NCBI GenBank assembly: GCA_030538315.1
Contig: JAUNUF010000021.1
Coordinates: 1-33,244, forward strand
DNA: 33,244 nt
Direction: 5' to 3'
From: Propionibacteriaceae bacterium
GTDB taxonomy: Bacteria; Actinomycetota; Actinomycetes; Propionibacteriales; Propionibacteriaceae
How positions within the stretch are numbered: position 1 is the first letter of the stretch; each line of letters opens with the position of its first letter. Under the pieces are notes generated by a model. It saw only the letters and a program-made list of their open reading frames with translations. It ran no database searches and was not told the origin of the DNA. Positions 1 to 7,840 of the stretch are shown here, in pieces. Made by a program: the position numbers and the translations under genes.

Positions 1-43
1 GCGGATCGCCTGCGACGAAGGAGCAGCGCGATCCGACGAAGGG
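1..43 (+). repeat. Palindromic repeat copy, cut by window edge
   Basis: Almost identical to bases 3873-3915: one substitution in the first 46 bases. It ends in GACGAAGGG like the other copies of the family. Its expected CCCTGA start lies just before the window. It forms most of the short stretch upstream of glpK. Confidence 0.8.
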
Positions 44-69
44 CCGCCAAGCGTGCGACGCTAGGCGGT

Positions 70-1590
70 ATGACCGACCAGTTCATTCTCGCCATCGACC
101 AGGGCACCACCAGCACCCGGGCCATCGTGTTCGACCACAAGGGCACCGTCGTGTCCGTGGGCCAGCGGGAACATGAGCAGATCTTCCCGCGCGCCGGTTG
201 GGTGGAGCACGACCCCAAGGAGATCTGGGTCAACGTTCGTTCCGTGGTGGCAGATGCACTGAGCAAGGCCGAGCTCAACGCCTCGAGCATCGCGGCCTGC
301 GGCATCACCAACCAGCGTGAGACCACCGTCGTGTGGGACAAGAACACCGGCGAGCCCGTCTACAACGCCATCGTCTGGCAGGACACCCGCACCGCCAAGA
401 TCATCGAGGAACTCGGCGGCGACGAGGGCCAGGACAGGTACAAGGCCCGGGTGGGCCTGCCGCTTGCCACTTACTTCTGCGGGCCCAAGGTCAAGTGGAT
501 CCTGGACAACGTCGACGGCGCCCGCGAGCGCGCCGAAGCCGGCAGCCTCATCATGGGCACCATCGACACCTGGGTGCTGTGGAACATGACCGGCGGCGTC
601 AATGGAGGCGTGCACGTCACCGATGTGACCAACGCCTCGCGCACCATGCTGATGGATCTCGCCTCCCTCACCTGGGATGAGGAGATCGCTGCGGACATGA
701 CCATCCCGCCGACGATGCTGCCGGAGATCCGGAGTTCCTCCGAGGTCTACGGCCATGGCCGTCAGCAAGGCATGCTGGCGGGGGTGCCGATCTCGGGCAT
801 CCTGGGCGACCAGCAGGCGGCGACCTTCGGACAGGCCTGCTTCGAGGTTGGCATGGCCAAGAACACCTACGGCACCGGCAACTTCATGCTGCTCAACACG
901 GGTGAGGAGATCGTGCCCTCCAAGAACGGGCTGCTGACCACGGTGTGTTACAAGATCGGGGACAAGCCGGCCATCTACGCACTGGAGGGCTCCATCGCCG
1001 TGACGGGGTCGTTGGTCCAGTGGCTGCGCGACAACCTGCGGATGTTCGACTCCGCGCCGGAGGTCGAGGAGTTGGCCGCCACCGTCGAGGACAACGGCGG
1101 GGCCTACTTCGTCCCCGCGTTCTCCGGCCTGTTCGCCCCCTACTGGCGTGCGGATGCCCGCGGCGCCATCGTGGGCCTCACCCGCTTCGTCAACCGCGGC
1201 CACATTGCCCGCGCCGTGCTCGAATCCACCGCGTACCAAACCCGCGAGGTGCTGGACGCCATGGAGGCGGATTCTGGCGTGCAACTGGCTGAGCTCAAGG
1301 TCGACGGCGGCATGACCGCCAACGAAACCCTGATGCAGTTCCAGGCCGATCAGCTGGGGGTCGACGTGGTGCGCCCCGTCGTCGCGGAGACCACGGCGCT
1401 GGGCGCGGCCTACGCGGCCGGGATCGCCGTCGGCTTCTGGGAGGGCGAGCAGGACGTCATCGACAACTGGGCCGAGGGCAAGCGCTGGACGCCGCAGATG
1501 GACGAGGGCGAGCGGGCCGCGCTATACCGCAACTGGAAGAAGGCTGTCACGCGCACCTTTGATTGGGTGGACGAGGACGTGCAGGGATAA
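70..1590 (+). CDS. glpK: Glycerol kinase
   Basis: This cytosolic enzyme phosphorylates glycerol to glycerol 3-phosphate with ATP. At 506 residues it has the family's usual length. The N-terminal phosphate-binding motif [13 protein letters not shown] (about residues 10-22) starts the first FGGY lobe. The second lobe carries the conserved LLNTGEEIV and GLLTTVCYK stretches (about 277-296) and [13 protein letters not shown] (about 354-366). The ATG at 70 gives the standard N-terminus with the DQGTT motif right after it. No good ribosome binding site is seen; AGGCGG at 63-68 is too close to the start. A weak GACGCT at 57-62 could be a -10 box for a near-leaderless message. No glpF or glpD lies next to it in this window. 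The identification is secure. Confidence 0.97.
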   Translation: MTDQFILAIDQGTTSTRAIVFDHKGTVVSVGQREHEQIFPRAGWVEHDPKEIWVNVRSVVADALSKAELNASSIAACGITNQRETTVVWDKNTGEPVYNAIVWQDTRTAKIIEELGGDEGQDRYKARVGLPLATYFCGPKVKWILDNVDGARERAEAGSLIMGTIDTWVLWNMTGGVNGGVHVTDVTNASRTMLMDLASLTWDEEIAADMTIPPTMLPEIRSSSEVYGHGRQQGMLAGVPISGILGDQQAATFGQACFEVGMAKNTYGTGNFMLLNTGEEIVPSKNGLLTTVCYKIGDKPAIYALEGSIAVTGSLVQWLRDNLRMFDSAPEVEELAATVEDNGGAYFVPAFSGLFAPYWRADARGAIVGLTRFVNRGHIARAVLESTAYQTREVLDAMEADSGVQLAELKVDGGMTANETLMQFQADQLGVDVVRPVVAETTALGAAYAAGIAVGFWEGEQDVIDNWAEGKRWTPQMDEGERAALYRNWKKAVTRTFDWVDEDVQG

Positions 1591-1600
1591 CTGCCGGCAG

Positions 1601-1665
1601 TTCACCTGTGGAAAACCGCCACATCTTCGCCATATGAGCCGATGTGTCGATTTTCCAAAGGTGAA
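1601..1665. terminator. Long inverted repeat between glpK and ligD
   Basis: Bases 1601-1625 pair with 1641-1665 at 22 of 25 positions. The outer arms are TTCACCT and AGGTGAA, and the loop (1626-1640) contains CATATG. It starts 10 bases after the glpK stop, so a transcription terminator is the simplest reading. No T-tract follows, and the right arm covers the likely -35 region of ligD, so an operator role is also possible. It is AT-richer than its surroundings. Confidence 0.55.
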
Positions 1666-1670
1666 GGATC

Positions 1671-1676
1671 TAGCCT
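1671..1676 (+). promoter_or_regulatory. Predicted -10 box of leaderless ligD
   Basis: TAGCCT fits the actinobacterial TANNNT -10 pattern and lies exactly 6 bases before the ATG at 1683. No Shine-Dalgarno sequence is present. Transcription would begin at or next to the A of the start codon. Confidence 0.55.
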
Positions 1677-1682
1677 TGCCGC

Positions 1683-3872
1683 ATGGCTGAGCCACTGATG
1701 CTGCAGATCGACGGGCCCGAGGGTGTTCGTGAGGTCAAACTCTCATCGCCTGACAAGGAATTGTGGCCCGACGCGGGGGCCGGCCCAGTCACCAAGCGCG
1801 GCCTGGCGGAGTACCTCCTGGCTGTTGCGGAGCCGTTCCTGCGCATCAACGGCGACCGCCCCATGACCTTGCAGCGCTTCCCGGAGGGGATCGAGGCTGG
1901 GGAGCCTGCCCTGAGCGGGTCCCCCAGCGACAGCGCAGGGCCTGACGAAGGGTTCTTCAGCAAGCGGCCACCGAAAGGCGCGCCGGATTTCCTGACCACG
2001 GTGATGTGCACGTACCCGTCGCGGCGCAAGCATGAGCAGCTGGTGTTCGATGAGCCAGCCGATCTGGCGTGGGCGGCCCAGATGGGCACCATCACCTTCC
2101 ATCCGTGGCCGGTACTGACCTCGAACGTGGACAACCCCAACGAGCTGCGCATCGACCTGGACCCCCAACCCGGCACGGATTTCGCCGATGCCGTCGCGGC
2201 CGCCTTCGCACTGCGCGACCTCATGGCCGAGGTGGGGCTCAAGGCCTACGCGAAGACCTCCGGCAACCGTGGGGTGCACGTGTACGCGCGTATCAAGCCC
2301 ACGCACGAGTTCCTAGATGTGCGCCATGGGGTGATCGGGCTGGCTCGTGAGCTGGAGCGCCGCCTTCCGGATCTCGTCACGTCGTCGTGGTGGAAGGAGG
2401 AGCGCGGGGAGCGGGTGTTCGTGGACTTCAACCAGATGAACCGAGACCGCACCATCGCCGGCGCCTACTCGCCTCGACCGCTGCCCGGTGCGCCGGTGTC
2501 GATGCCGCTGCGCTGGGAAGACCTCGAGGGCGCCGATCCACGCAGCTTCACCGTCCACACCGTGCCCGGCATCGTGGCTGACAAGGGCTGCGCGTGGGCC
2601 GACATGGACGATGAGCCGGGCGTGGTCGACGGCGCCCTCGCGCTGTGGGAGAAGGACCTGGAGCGCGGATTGGGAGAGCTCAACTTCCCGCCGGACTACC
2701 CGAAGATGCCCGGCGAACCGCCGCGTGTTCCGCCGTCGAAACGCAAGGCAGACAAGGCCGACGACGAGTACATGGCGCCCAAGGCCGAGCGTGACGCAGA
2801 GTGGGGCACCGCCGTCGTGCCGCCGTTCGGGCCCATGCTGGCCAAGCCGGTGAAGAAGTTGCCGAAGGGCGAATACCTGTTCGAACCCAAGTGGGACGGG
2901 TTCCGCGCCATCATCTGGCGCTCGGGCAGCATGGTGGAGATCGGCAGTCGCAACGAGCGGCCGATGACGCGCTACTTCCCGGAGTTGGTGGAGGCGGTCA
3001 TCGCGAACTTCCCTGACCATTCGGTGATCGACGGCGAGATCATCATGATCGACCCGGAGACAGGGGACCGGCTGAACTTCGACGCGTTGCAGCAGCGAAT
3101 CCACCCCGCGGCATCGCGCATCGAGAAGCTGTCCAAGGCGATGCCCGCCAGTTTCGTGGCGTTCGACCTCCTGGCGCTGGGCATGGAGAACTACGCCGAG
3201 AAGCCTTTCAAGGAGCGCCGTGCCGCCCTGGAGAAGGCGCTCAAGAAGACGCAGCCGCCCATCCACCTCACGCAGGCCACCACGCACGAGCCCACCGCGA
3301 TGGAGTGGTTCGAGCAGTTCGAGGGCGCCGGCCTCGACGGCGTGATCGCCAAGCCCCTGGGCGAGGCGTACCAGGAGGACAAGCGGGTGCTGTACAAGCT
3401 GAAGCACGAGCGGACGGCCGACGTCGTCGTCGCCGGGTACAGGCCGCACAAGAACGACCCGAAGGCCGTCGGCTCGCTGCTGCTGGGCCTCTACACCGAC
3501 GACGGCGTGCTCAACTCCGTGGGTGTGATCGGCGCCTTCCCGATGGAACGTCGGCGCGAGCTGTTCGAGGAGCTGCAGCCGCTCGTCGATGAGTCGGAGG
3601 GTCATCCGTGGGCCGAGGCCGCAGGGCAGCGGACTCCCACGTCGTCGCAGCATTCGCGCTGGAACGCCAGCAAGGACCTGAGCTTCGTTGCGCTGCGCCC
3701 CCAGCGTGTGGTGGAGGTGAGGTACGACCACATGGAGGGGGATCGCTTCCGCCACACGGCGCAGTTTGTGCGGTGGAGGGATGATCGGGAGCCGGAGTCG
3801 TGCACGTACGATCAGCTCGAGGAGCCGCTGAGCTACGACCTCGCCAAGGTCCTGGGCACCGCTGGTCCCTGA
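1683..3872 (+). CDS. ligD: Two-domain DNA repair polymerase/ligase (LigD type)
   Basis: An ATP-dependent end-joining enzyme of 729 residues. The N-terminal polymerase/primase domain (about 1-315) has the catalytic acidic pair in RIDLDPQ (D158, D160), a third Asp in VFVDF (D248), and the SGNRGVHVY segment. A charged linker (about 345-375) leads to the ligase domain (about 380-725), where EPKWDGFR holds the adenylated lysine K403. The phosphoesterase domain found in mycobacterial LigD is absent, and no ku gene is in the window. Residues about 72-88 are an extra peptide in the polymerase domain that coincides with a palindromic repeat (1909-1952). The stop codon TGA lies inside the GGTCCCTGAGC arm of another repeat copy. 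The start is the leaderless ATG. Confidence 0.93.
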   Translation: MAEPLMLQIDGPEGVREVKLSSPDKELWPDAGAGPVTKRGLAEYLLAVAEPFLRINGDRPMTLQRFPEGIEAGEPALSGSPSDSAGPDEGFFSKRPPKGAPDFLTTVMCTYPSRRKHEQLVFDEPADLAWAAQMGTITFHPWPVLTSNVDNPNELRIDLDPQPGTDFADAVAAAFALRDLMAEVGLKAYAKTSGNRGVHVYARIKPTHEFLDVRHGVIGLARELERRLPDLVTSSWWKEERGERVFVDFNQMNRDRTIAGAYSPRPLPGAPVSMPLRWEDLEGADPRSFTVHTVPGIVADKGCAWADMDDEPGVVDGALALWEKDLERGLGELNFPPDYPKMPGEPPRVPPSKRKADKADDEYMAPKAERDAEWGTAVVPPFGPMLAKPVKKLPKGEYLFEPKWDGFRAIIWRSGSMVEIGSRNERPMTRYFPELVEAVIANFPDHSVIDGEIIMIDPETGDRLNFDALQQRIHPAASRIEKLSKAMPASFVAFDLLALGMENYAEKPFKERRAALEKALKKTQPPIHLTQATTHEPTAMEWFEQFEGAGLDGVIAKPLGEAYQEDKRVLYKLKHERTADVVVAGYRPHKNDPKAVGSLLLGLYTDDGVLNSVGVIGAFPMERRRELFEELQPLVDESEGHPWAEAAGQRTPTSSQHSRWNASKDLSFVALRPQRVVEVRYDHMEGDRFRHTAQFVRWRDDREPESCTYDQLEEPLSYDLAKVLGTAGP
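1909..1952 (+). repeat. In-frame palindromic repeat inside ligD
   Basis: Begins CCCTGAGC and ends GACGAAGGG, the same ends as the intergenic copies. It is 44 bases long and keeps the ligD reading frame, encoding a Gly/Ser/Pro/Asp-rich peptide (about residues 76-90) between PEGIE and GFFSKRPPKGAP. In LigD polymerase domains the sequence normally runs almost directly from the R-P-G motif into FF-K, so this looks like an insertion. Confidence 0.65.
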
Positions 3873-4023
3873 GCGGAGCGCCTGCGACGAAGGAGCAGCG
3901 CGATCCGACGAAGGGCCGGCAAGCCCGTCACGACCAAGTTGTGGCTGCGGTGATCGATCGCGCTTGGCGGCCCTTCGTCGCCACCGGGTGCTCGTTCCTC
4001 GCACCTGTGACGCTCAGGGACCA
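3864..4023. repeat. Composite inverted repeat between ligD and murJ
   Basis: Two 49-base copies of the repeat face each other: 3867-3915 (CCCTGAGC to GACGAAGGG) and 3971-4019 in reverse (CCCTTCGTC to GCTCAGGG). The outer ends GGTCCCTGAGC and GCTCAGGGACC are perfect inverted repeats, so the unit looks like a small palindromic element with a spacer of about 55 bases. A further arm, GCTCAACCA, lies at 4032-4040. It lies between convergent genes and may stop transcription from both sides. The left arm supplies the ligD stop codon. It occupies nearly all of the gap between ligD and murJ. Confidence 0.8.
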
Positions 4024-4048
4024 GCGCGAGAGCTCAACCAGCGTCGTG

Positions 4049-7000
4049 TCAGCTGACGGCGACCTCGGCGACCTCAGCCCGGAAACCGCCCTCAACAGGC
4101 GGCAGCTTGGTGAAGTACACCAACACCCACTGCGTCTCCACCGGCGCCTCCAAGGCGATCACGGACTCACCGGCAGGGGTGGCAGCGTTGGCGCCAACGA
4201 CCTCCCAATCAGCCTCCGTCCGCATCGACGGCGCATCGCCCTTCGGCACGCGCACCTCGACGGCGGTCTCACCGCCCACCATCGTCAAGGCGACCTCACT
4301 GACCTGGCGCGCCTCGCCCAAATCCAGCACCAGCCCCACGCCGGGCTTCAAGTTGCCCAGCGTGGCGTGGCGCAGGTAGCGCATGGATTGCCACGTGGTG
4401 GCCGGGTCGCCGTCCGTGACGTTGCCCACCAGCTCCGGCAGTTCCTCGTTGTTGCCGCCATCTGTTTCGGGGTCGAAATCCGTGACCTTGGCGATCTGGA
4501 ACGGCGCAGTTTCGACGGCGGGCTCACCCTCCTGAGTCTGTTCAGAGCCGGTCTCCGTGGGGCTGACCACCGTGGGCGTGGTGCCGTCGCTGCCTGGGCC
4601 AGCGGTATCTGAGGGGTCGCCTGCGAACAGCTGGTAGACGAGCGCGATGGCGACCGCCAGCACCGCCAGGCCCAGCAACAGCCACCACTTGCGGTTGTTC
4701 CCAGAGCGTCGGCGATCCTCAGAGCCCCCCGTCGAAGCAACCCCTCCTGCCGAGGCAGCGCCCACGGCCGGGGCCACCGCGGTGGCGGTGGGCATCGCGG
4801 CCGGATCCCGGCGGCTTCCGAACCCGAAGATCGAGTCCTCCTCATCCGGCTCGACGTCGACCGGCCGGTAGAACGCATCGAGGCGCCCCGAATCCTCATC
4901 TGGCCGAACTGGCGTCCAAGGCGCCTCCTGGAACGGCCCAGGGCGGACGGGCGCATCCTGTGGCCCCTGCCAGCTGCGCACCCGCTGCTCAAGATCCAGC
5001 GACGCGTTCGCGGTGCCCAACACCTCGCCAAGCGCAGACGCGAGCTGCGCGGCGCTGACGATCCGGGGCGCGCTGAGCTCTCCGCGTTCCGTCAGGGTGG
5101 TGCTGCAGATCCGGTCCAGAGCCGGAGAGACGCCAGATACCACCGTGTGCGGGGCAGCGGTTTCACCGGCGATGATCGGCGCCGCCGGCAGCCCCCACTG
5201 GTTGCCGCCCGGCCAGTGGCGCACGAGGGCGGCGTAGAGCACCTTGCCCAGGCCCACCACGTCGGCGTGCTCCCGGGTGGACCAGGCGCTGGCATCTGCC
5301 TCGCGCCCGGCCAGGGTGGCCTCGATCCCGAAGCCCACCAGCCGCACGGCGCCAGAGGTGGTGATGATGACGTTGTCTGGGTGGATCTGCTCGTGGAACA
5401 GCCCTTGGGCGTGCACGCCGACGAGGGCATCCGCCAGCTCGCGCACCACGTGCGCGGCCTCCAACGTGCTCAACGGCCCCACTTCCAGCAGCCGCATCAG
5501 ACTGCGGCCGTAGGCGTACTCGGCCACCACGTAGGCACCGATGCCCTGATCCGGCTCGATGATCTCATCGGCGTCCAGCACCCTCAGGAAGCGCGAATCC
5601 GTGGCGGCGGCGCCCTTGCGAGCGGCCATCATCAGCTCCGGGATGCGCTCGTCGCCGGGCGCCAACACGTGCACCACAACGTCGCGTGACAGCACCTGAT
5701 CGTGCGCCCGCCACGTCTCCGCGCCATGGCGCGTGGCCAACTTCTCCACCAGTTCGTAACGGGTGTGCAAGAGGGTGCCCACGGTGGCGATCCCGGTGTC
5801 CTGACGGAACAGCGCCTGCATGTCGAGTGGGCCGGTGGGGTCGTCGTCCTCGAAAACCGAGTACCGAGGGTTCGGCGCAGCCTCAGCAAGGGGCTCTTCG
5901 GTGACCTCAGTGAACGGCTCTTCGCTGACCTCAGTGAACGGCTCGTCGGCGACCTGAGCGAGGGGTTCGGAGAGCGGCTCGTCGGTGAGCTCGTCGAGGG
6001 GATCTGGCGTGGGCTCCATGACGTCCTCCTTGGCGCGTGCTGGACGGATGGGCGGCTGGTCGAAGGTCCGTTCGACGACGGGTGGCCGGTTGCGAATGAT
6101 CGTAGGGGGGCCGGAGTCGAAATCGTCATAGACATCCGAAATGACGCTGGAAGCGGGCTGCGGTGGCTCTGCGCTCCCGGCACTCCTGCGCCCGAACCTG
6201 CTGCGCACGAGCGAACCCAGGCTGGTGAGTTCGCGCACCTTCAGCAGCTTGCCGATCAGGATGTAGCTGCCCAGGATCAGCAGGCCGCCGACGGCGAGCG
6301 CGGCGATGTTGCCCAGCTGCCGGCTGGGCAGTAACCCGCCGATCAACGGGGCGAGGAAGTAGGCCGCCACGCCCCCCACTGCGGAGCCCAGCAGCAGCCG
6401 CACGATGTGCAGCAGGAGCGCGCCGCCGTCGATCCCGGGGACGTGACGCTTCAGCACCCGCCATGACACCAGCACGCCCACCAGGTAGGCGATGGAGTAG
6501 GCCGCGGCCAGCGCCGTCGCGATCCACGACGACGGCTCGTCCAGCCAGTTCTGCACCAGCCACACCAAGCCCAGAGCGCCGGCCATGTTCAGCCCAGCGA
6601 TCAACAGCTGCACGAAGAACGGGGTGCGGGTGTTCTCCAACGCGTAGAAGGTGCGCAGGCACACGAACTGGATGGTGAAGGGGATGAGGCCCAGCGCGAA
6701 GGCGAACAGCGCCCACGCCACGAGGCCGGCATCCGCGCCGCCGCGCCCGAAGCCGAACAGTAGACCCGCCGTCGGCTGCGCGAGCGCAAGGAACACGACG
6801 GTGGCGGGCACGATCACGATCAGCGCCAGCCGCACCGTCTTCATGAACTCTTCCGCGACCCCACGGGTGTCGCCTGCAGCGGCCAGCCGGGAGGCATTGG
6901 GGAGCATCGCGGTGGCGAGCGAGACGGTGATCAGCGAGTGGGGGAGGATCCACAGGAGGTGCGCGTTGGAATAGGCGACGACGCCAGCGCCCTGCCCTGT

Positions 7001-7840
7001 GGCGGTGGCGGAGGTGGCCAGGCGGTTGACCACCACGAGCGCCAACTGGTTGACGGCCACGAAGCCGATGGTCCACTTGGCGAGGGAGAAGGTGTGGCCG
7101 AGGCCGGTGCCCTTGAGGTCGAAGCGGGGGCGCAGCTTGAAGCCCACCTTCTTCACGTACGGCAGCAGCACCAGCGCCTGCACGGCGATGCCAGCCGTCG
7201 AGCCGAGGCCCAGCAACAGGATCTGTTGCGTGCTGAACGGCTGGCTGTGGTCTTCCTGGTTGCCCCAGATCACCAGATAGGTGGTGAGCACGCCGATGGC
7301 CACGATGTTGTTGGCGATGGGGGCCCACATCATGGGGCCAAACTTGTCTCGGGCGTTGAGCACCTGGCCGATGAGGAAGAACGCCCCGTAGAAGAAGATC
7401 TGCGGCAGCGTGAGGAACATCAGCGCGATGAGGGAGGCGTACTGCGCCTCCAGCCCGGGGTCACGCCACGCCTCGGAGGTGTAGATGCGGGCGACGACGG
7501 GCGCACCGATGGTGACCACCACGGCCACGCCGGTGATGATCAGCATGAACGCCGTCATGATGCGGTTGGTGTAGGCCTCGCCGCCGTCGGGGTCGTTCTT
7601 GATGGCGCGCACGATCTGCGGCACCAGCACGGTGTTGAGGGCTCCGCCGGCGAACAGGATGTAGAGCGAGTTGGGCACCATGTCTGCCAGGCCGTAGATA
7701 TCCGCTTGCCTCGTGGCGTTGCCCAGGATGAACGCGAGCAACGCCACCCGGATCACGCCCAGGATGCGGGAGATGAGCGTGCCGGACGCCATCACCGCGC
7801 TCGCGGAGACCAACCTCTTCGTGCTGCTGACCTGGCTCAA
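4049..7840 (-). CDS. murJ: MurJ lipid II flippase fused to a pseudokinase
   Basis: Exports the peptidoglycan precursor lipid II across the membrane. The first ~530 residues are the multi-pass MurJ/MviN core. A charged Pro/Glu linker follows, then a kinase fold (about 680-930) that lacks the key residues: the VAIK lysine is replaced (RDVVVHVL), the HRD Asp is missing (FHEQIHPDN) and DFG reads GFG. It is therefore a pseudokinase. A transmembrane segment near residue 1045 and a C-terminal extracytoplasmic domain complete the layout known from mycobacterial MviN (Rv3910). I place the start at the TTG at 7840. It overlaps the TGA of the upstream gene as TTGA and has AGAGGAAG a few bases upstream. 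An ATG at 7903 would overlap the upstream gene by 67 bases. Length is 1263 residues. Confidence 0.93.
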   Translation of the reverse strand: MSQVSSTKRLVSASAVMASGTLISRILGVIRVALLAFILGNATRQADIYGLADMVPNSLYILFAGGALNTVLVPQIVRAIKNDPDGGEAYTNRIMTAFMLIITGVAVVVTIGAPVVARIYTSEAWRDPGLEAQYASLIALMFLTLPQIFFYGAFFLIGQVLNARDKFGPMMWAPIANNIVAIGVLTTYLVIWGNQEDHSQPFSTQQILLLGLGSTAGIAVQALVLLPYVKKVGFKLRPRFDLKGTGLGHTFSLAKWTIGFVAVNQLALVVVNRLATSATATGQGAGVVAYSNAHLLWILPHSLITVSLATAMLPNASRLAAAGDTRGVAEEFMKTVRLALIVIVPATVVFLALAQPTAGLLFGFGRGGADAGLVAWALFAFALGLIPFTIQFVCLRTFYALENTRTPFFVQLLIAGLNMAGALGLVWLVQNWLDEPSSWIATALAAAYSIAYLVGVLVSWRVLKRHVPGIDGGALLLHIVRLLLGSAVGGVAAYFLAPLIGGLLPSRQLGNIAALAVGGLLILGSYILIGKLLKVRELTSLGSLVRSRFGRRSAGSAEPPQPASSVISDVYDDFDSGPPTIIRNRPPVVERTFDQPPIRPARAKEDVMEPTPDPLDELTDEPLSEPLAQVADEPFTEVSEEPFTEVTEEPLAEAAPNPRYSVFEDDDPTGPLDMQALFRQDTGIATVGTLLHTRYELVEKLATRHGAETWRAHDQVLSRDVVVHVLAPGDERIPELMMAARKGAAATDSRFLRVLDADEIIEPDQGIGAYVVAEYAYGRSLMRLLEVGPLSTLEAAHVVRELADALVGVHAQGLFHEQIHPDNVIITTSGAVRLVGFGIEATLAGREADASAWSTREHADVVGLGKVLYAALVRHWPGGNQWGLPAAPIIAGETAAPHTVVSGVSPALDRICSTTLTERGELSAPRIVSAAQLASALGEVLGTANASLDLEQRVRSWQGPQDAPVRPGPFQEAPWTPVRPDEDSGRLDAFYRPVDVEPDEEDSIFGFGSRRDPAAMPTATAVAPAVGAASAGGVASTGGSEDRRRSGNNRKWWLLLGLAVLAVAIALVYQLFAGDPSDTAGPGSDGTTPTVVSPTETGSEQTQEGEPAVETAPFQIAKVTDFDPETDGGNNEELPELVGNVTDGDPATTWQSMRYLRHATLGNLKPGVGLVLDLGEARQVSEVALTMVGGETAVEVRVPKGDAPSMRTEADWEVVGANAATPAGESVIALEAPVETQWVLVYFTKLPPVEGGFRAEVAEVAVS
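5881..5976 (-). repeat. 24-bp tandem repeat in the murJ linker
   Basis: Four adjacent 24-base units (5881, 5905, 5929, 5953), each starting CCTCAG or CCTGAG. They encode an acidic eight-residue repeat of the type EEPFTEVT in the linker between the flippase and the pseudokinase. Copies two and three are nearly identical, while the first and fourth have diverged. Confidence 0.75.
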
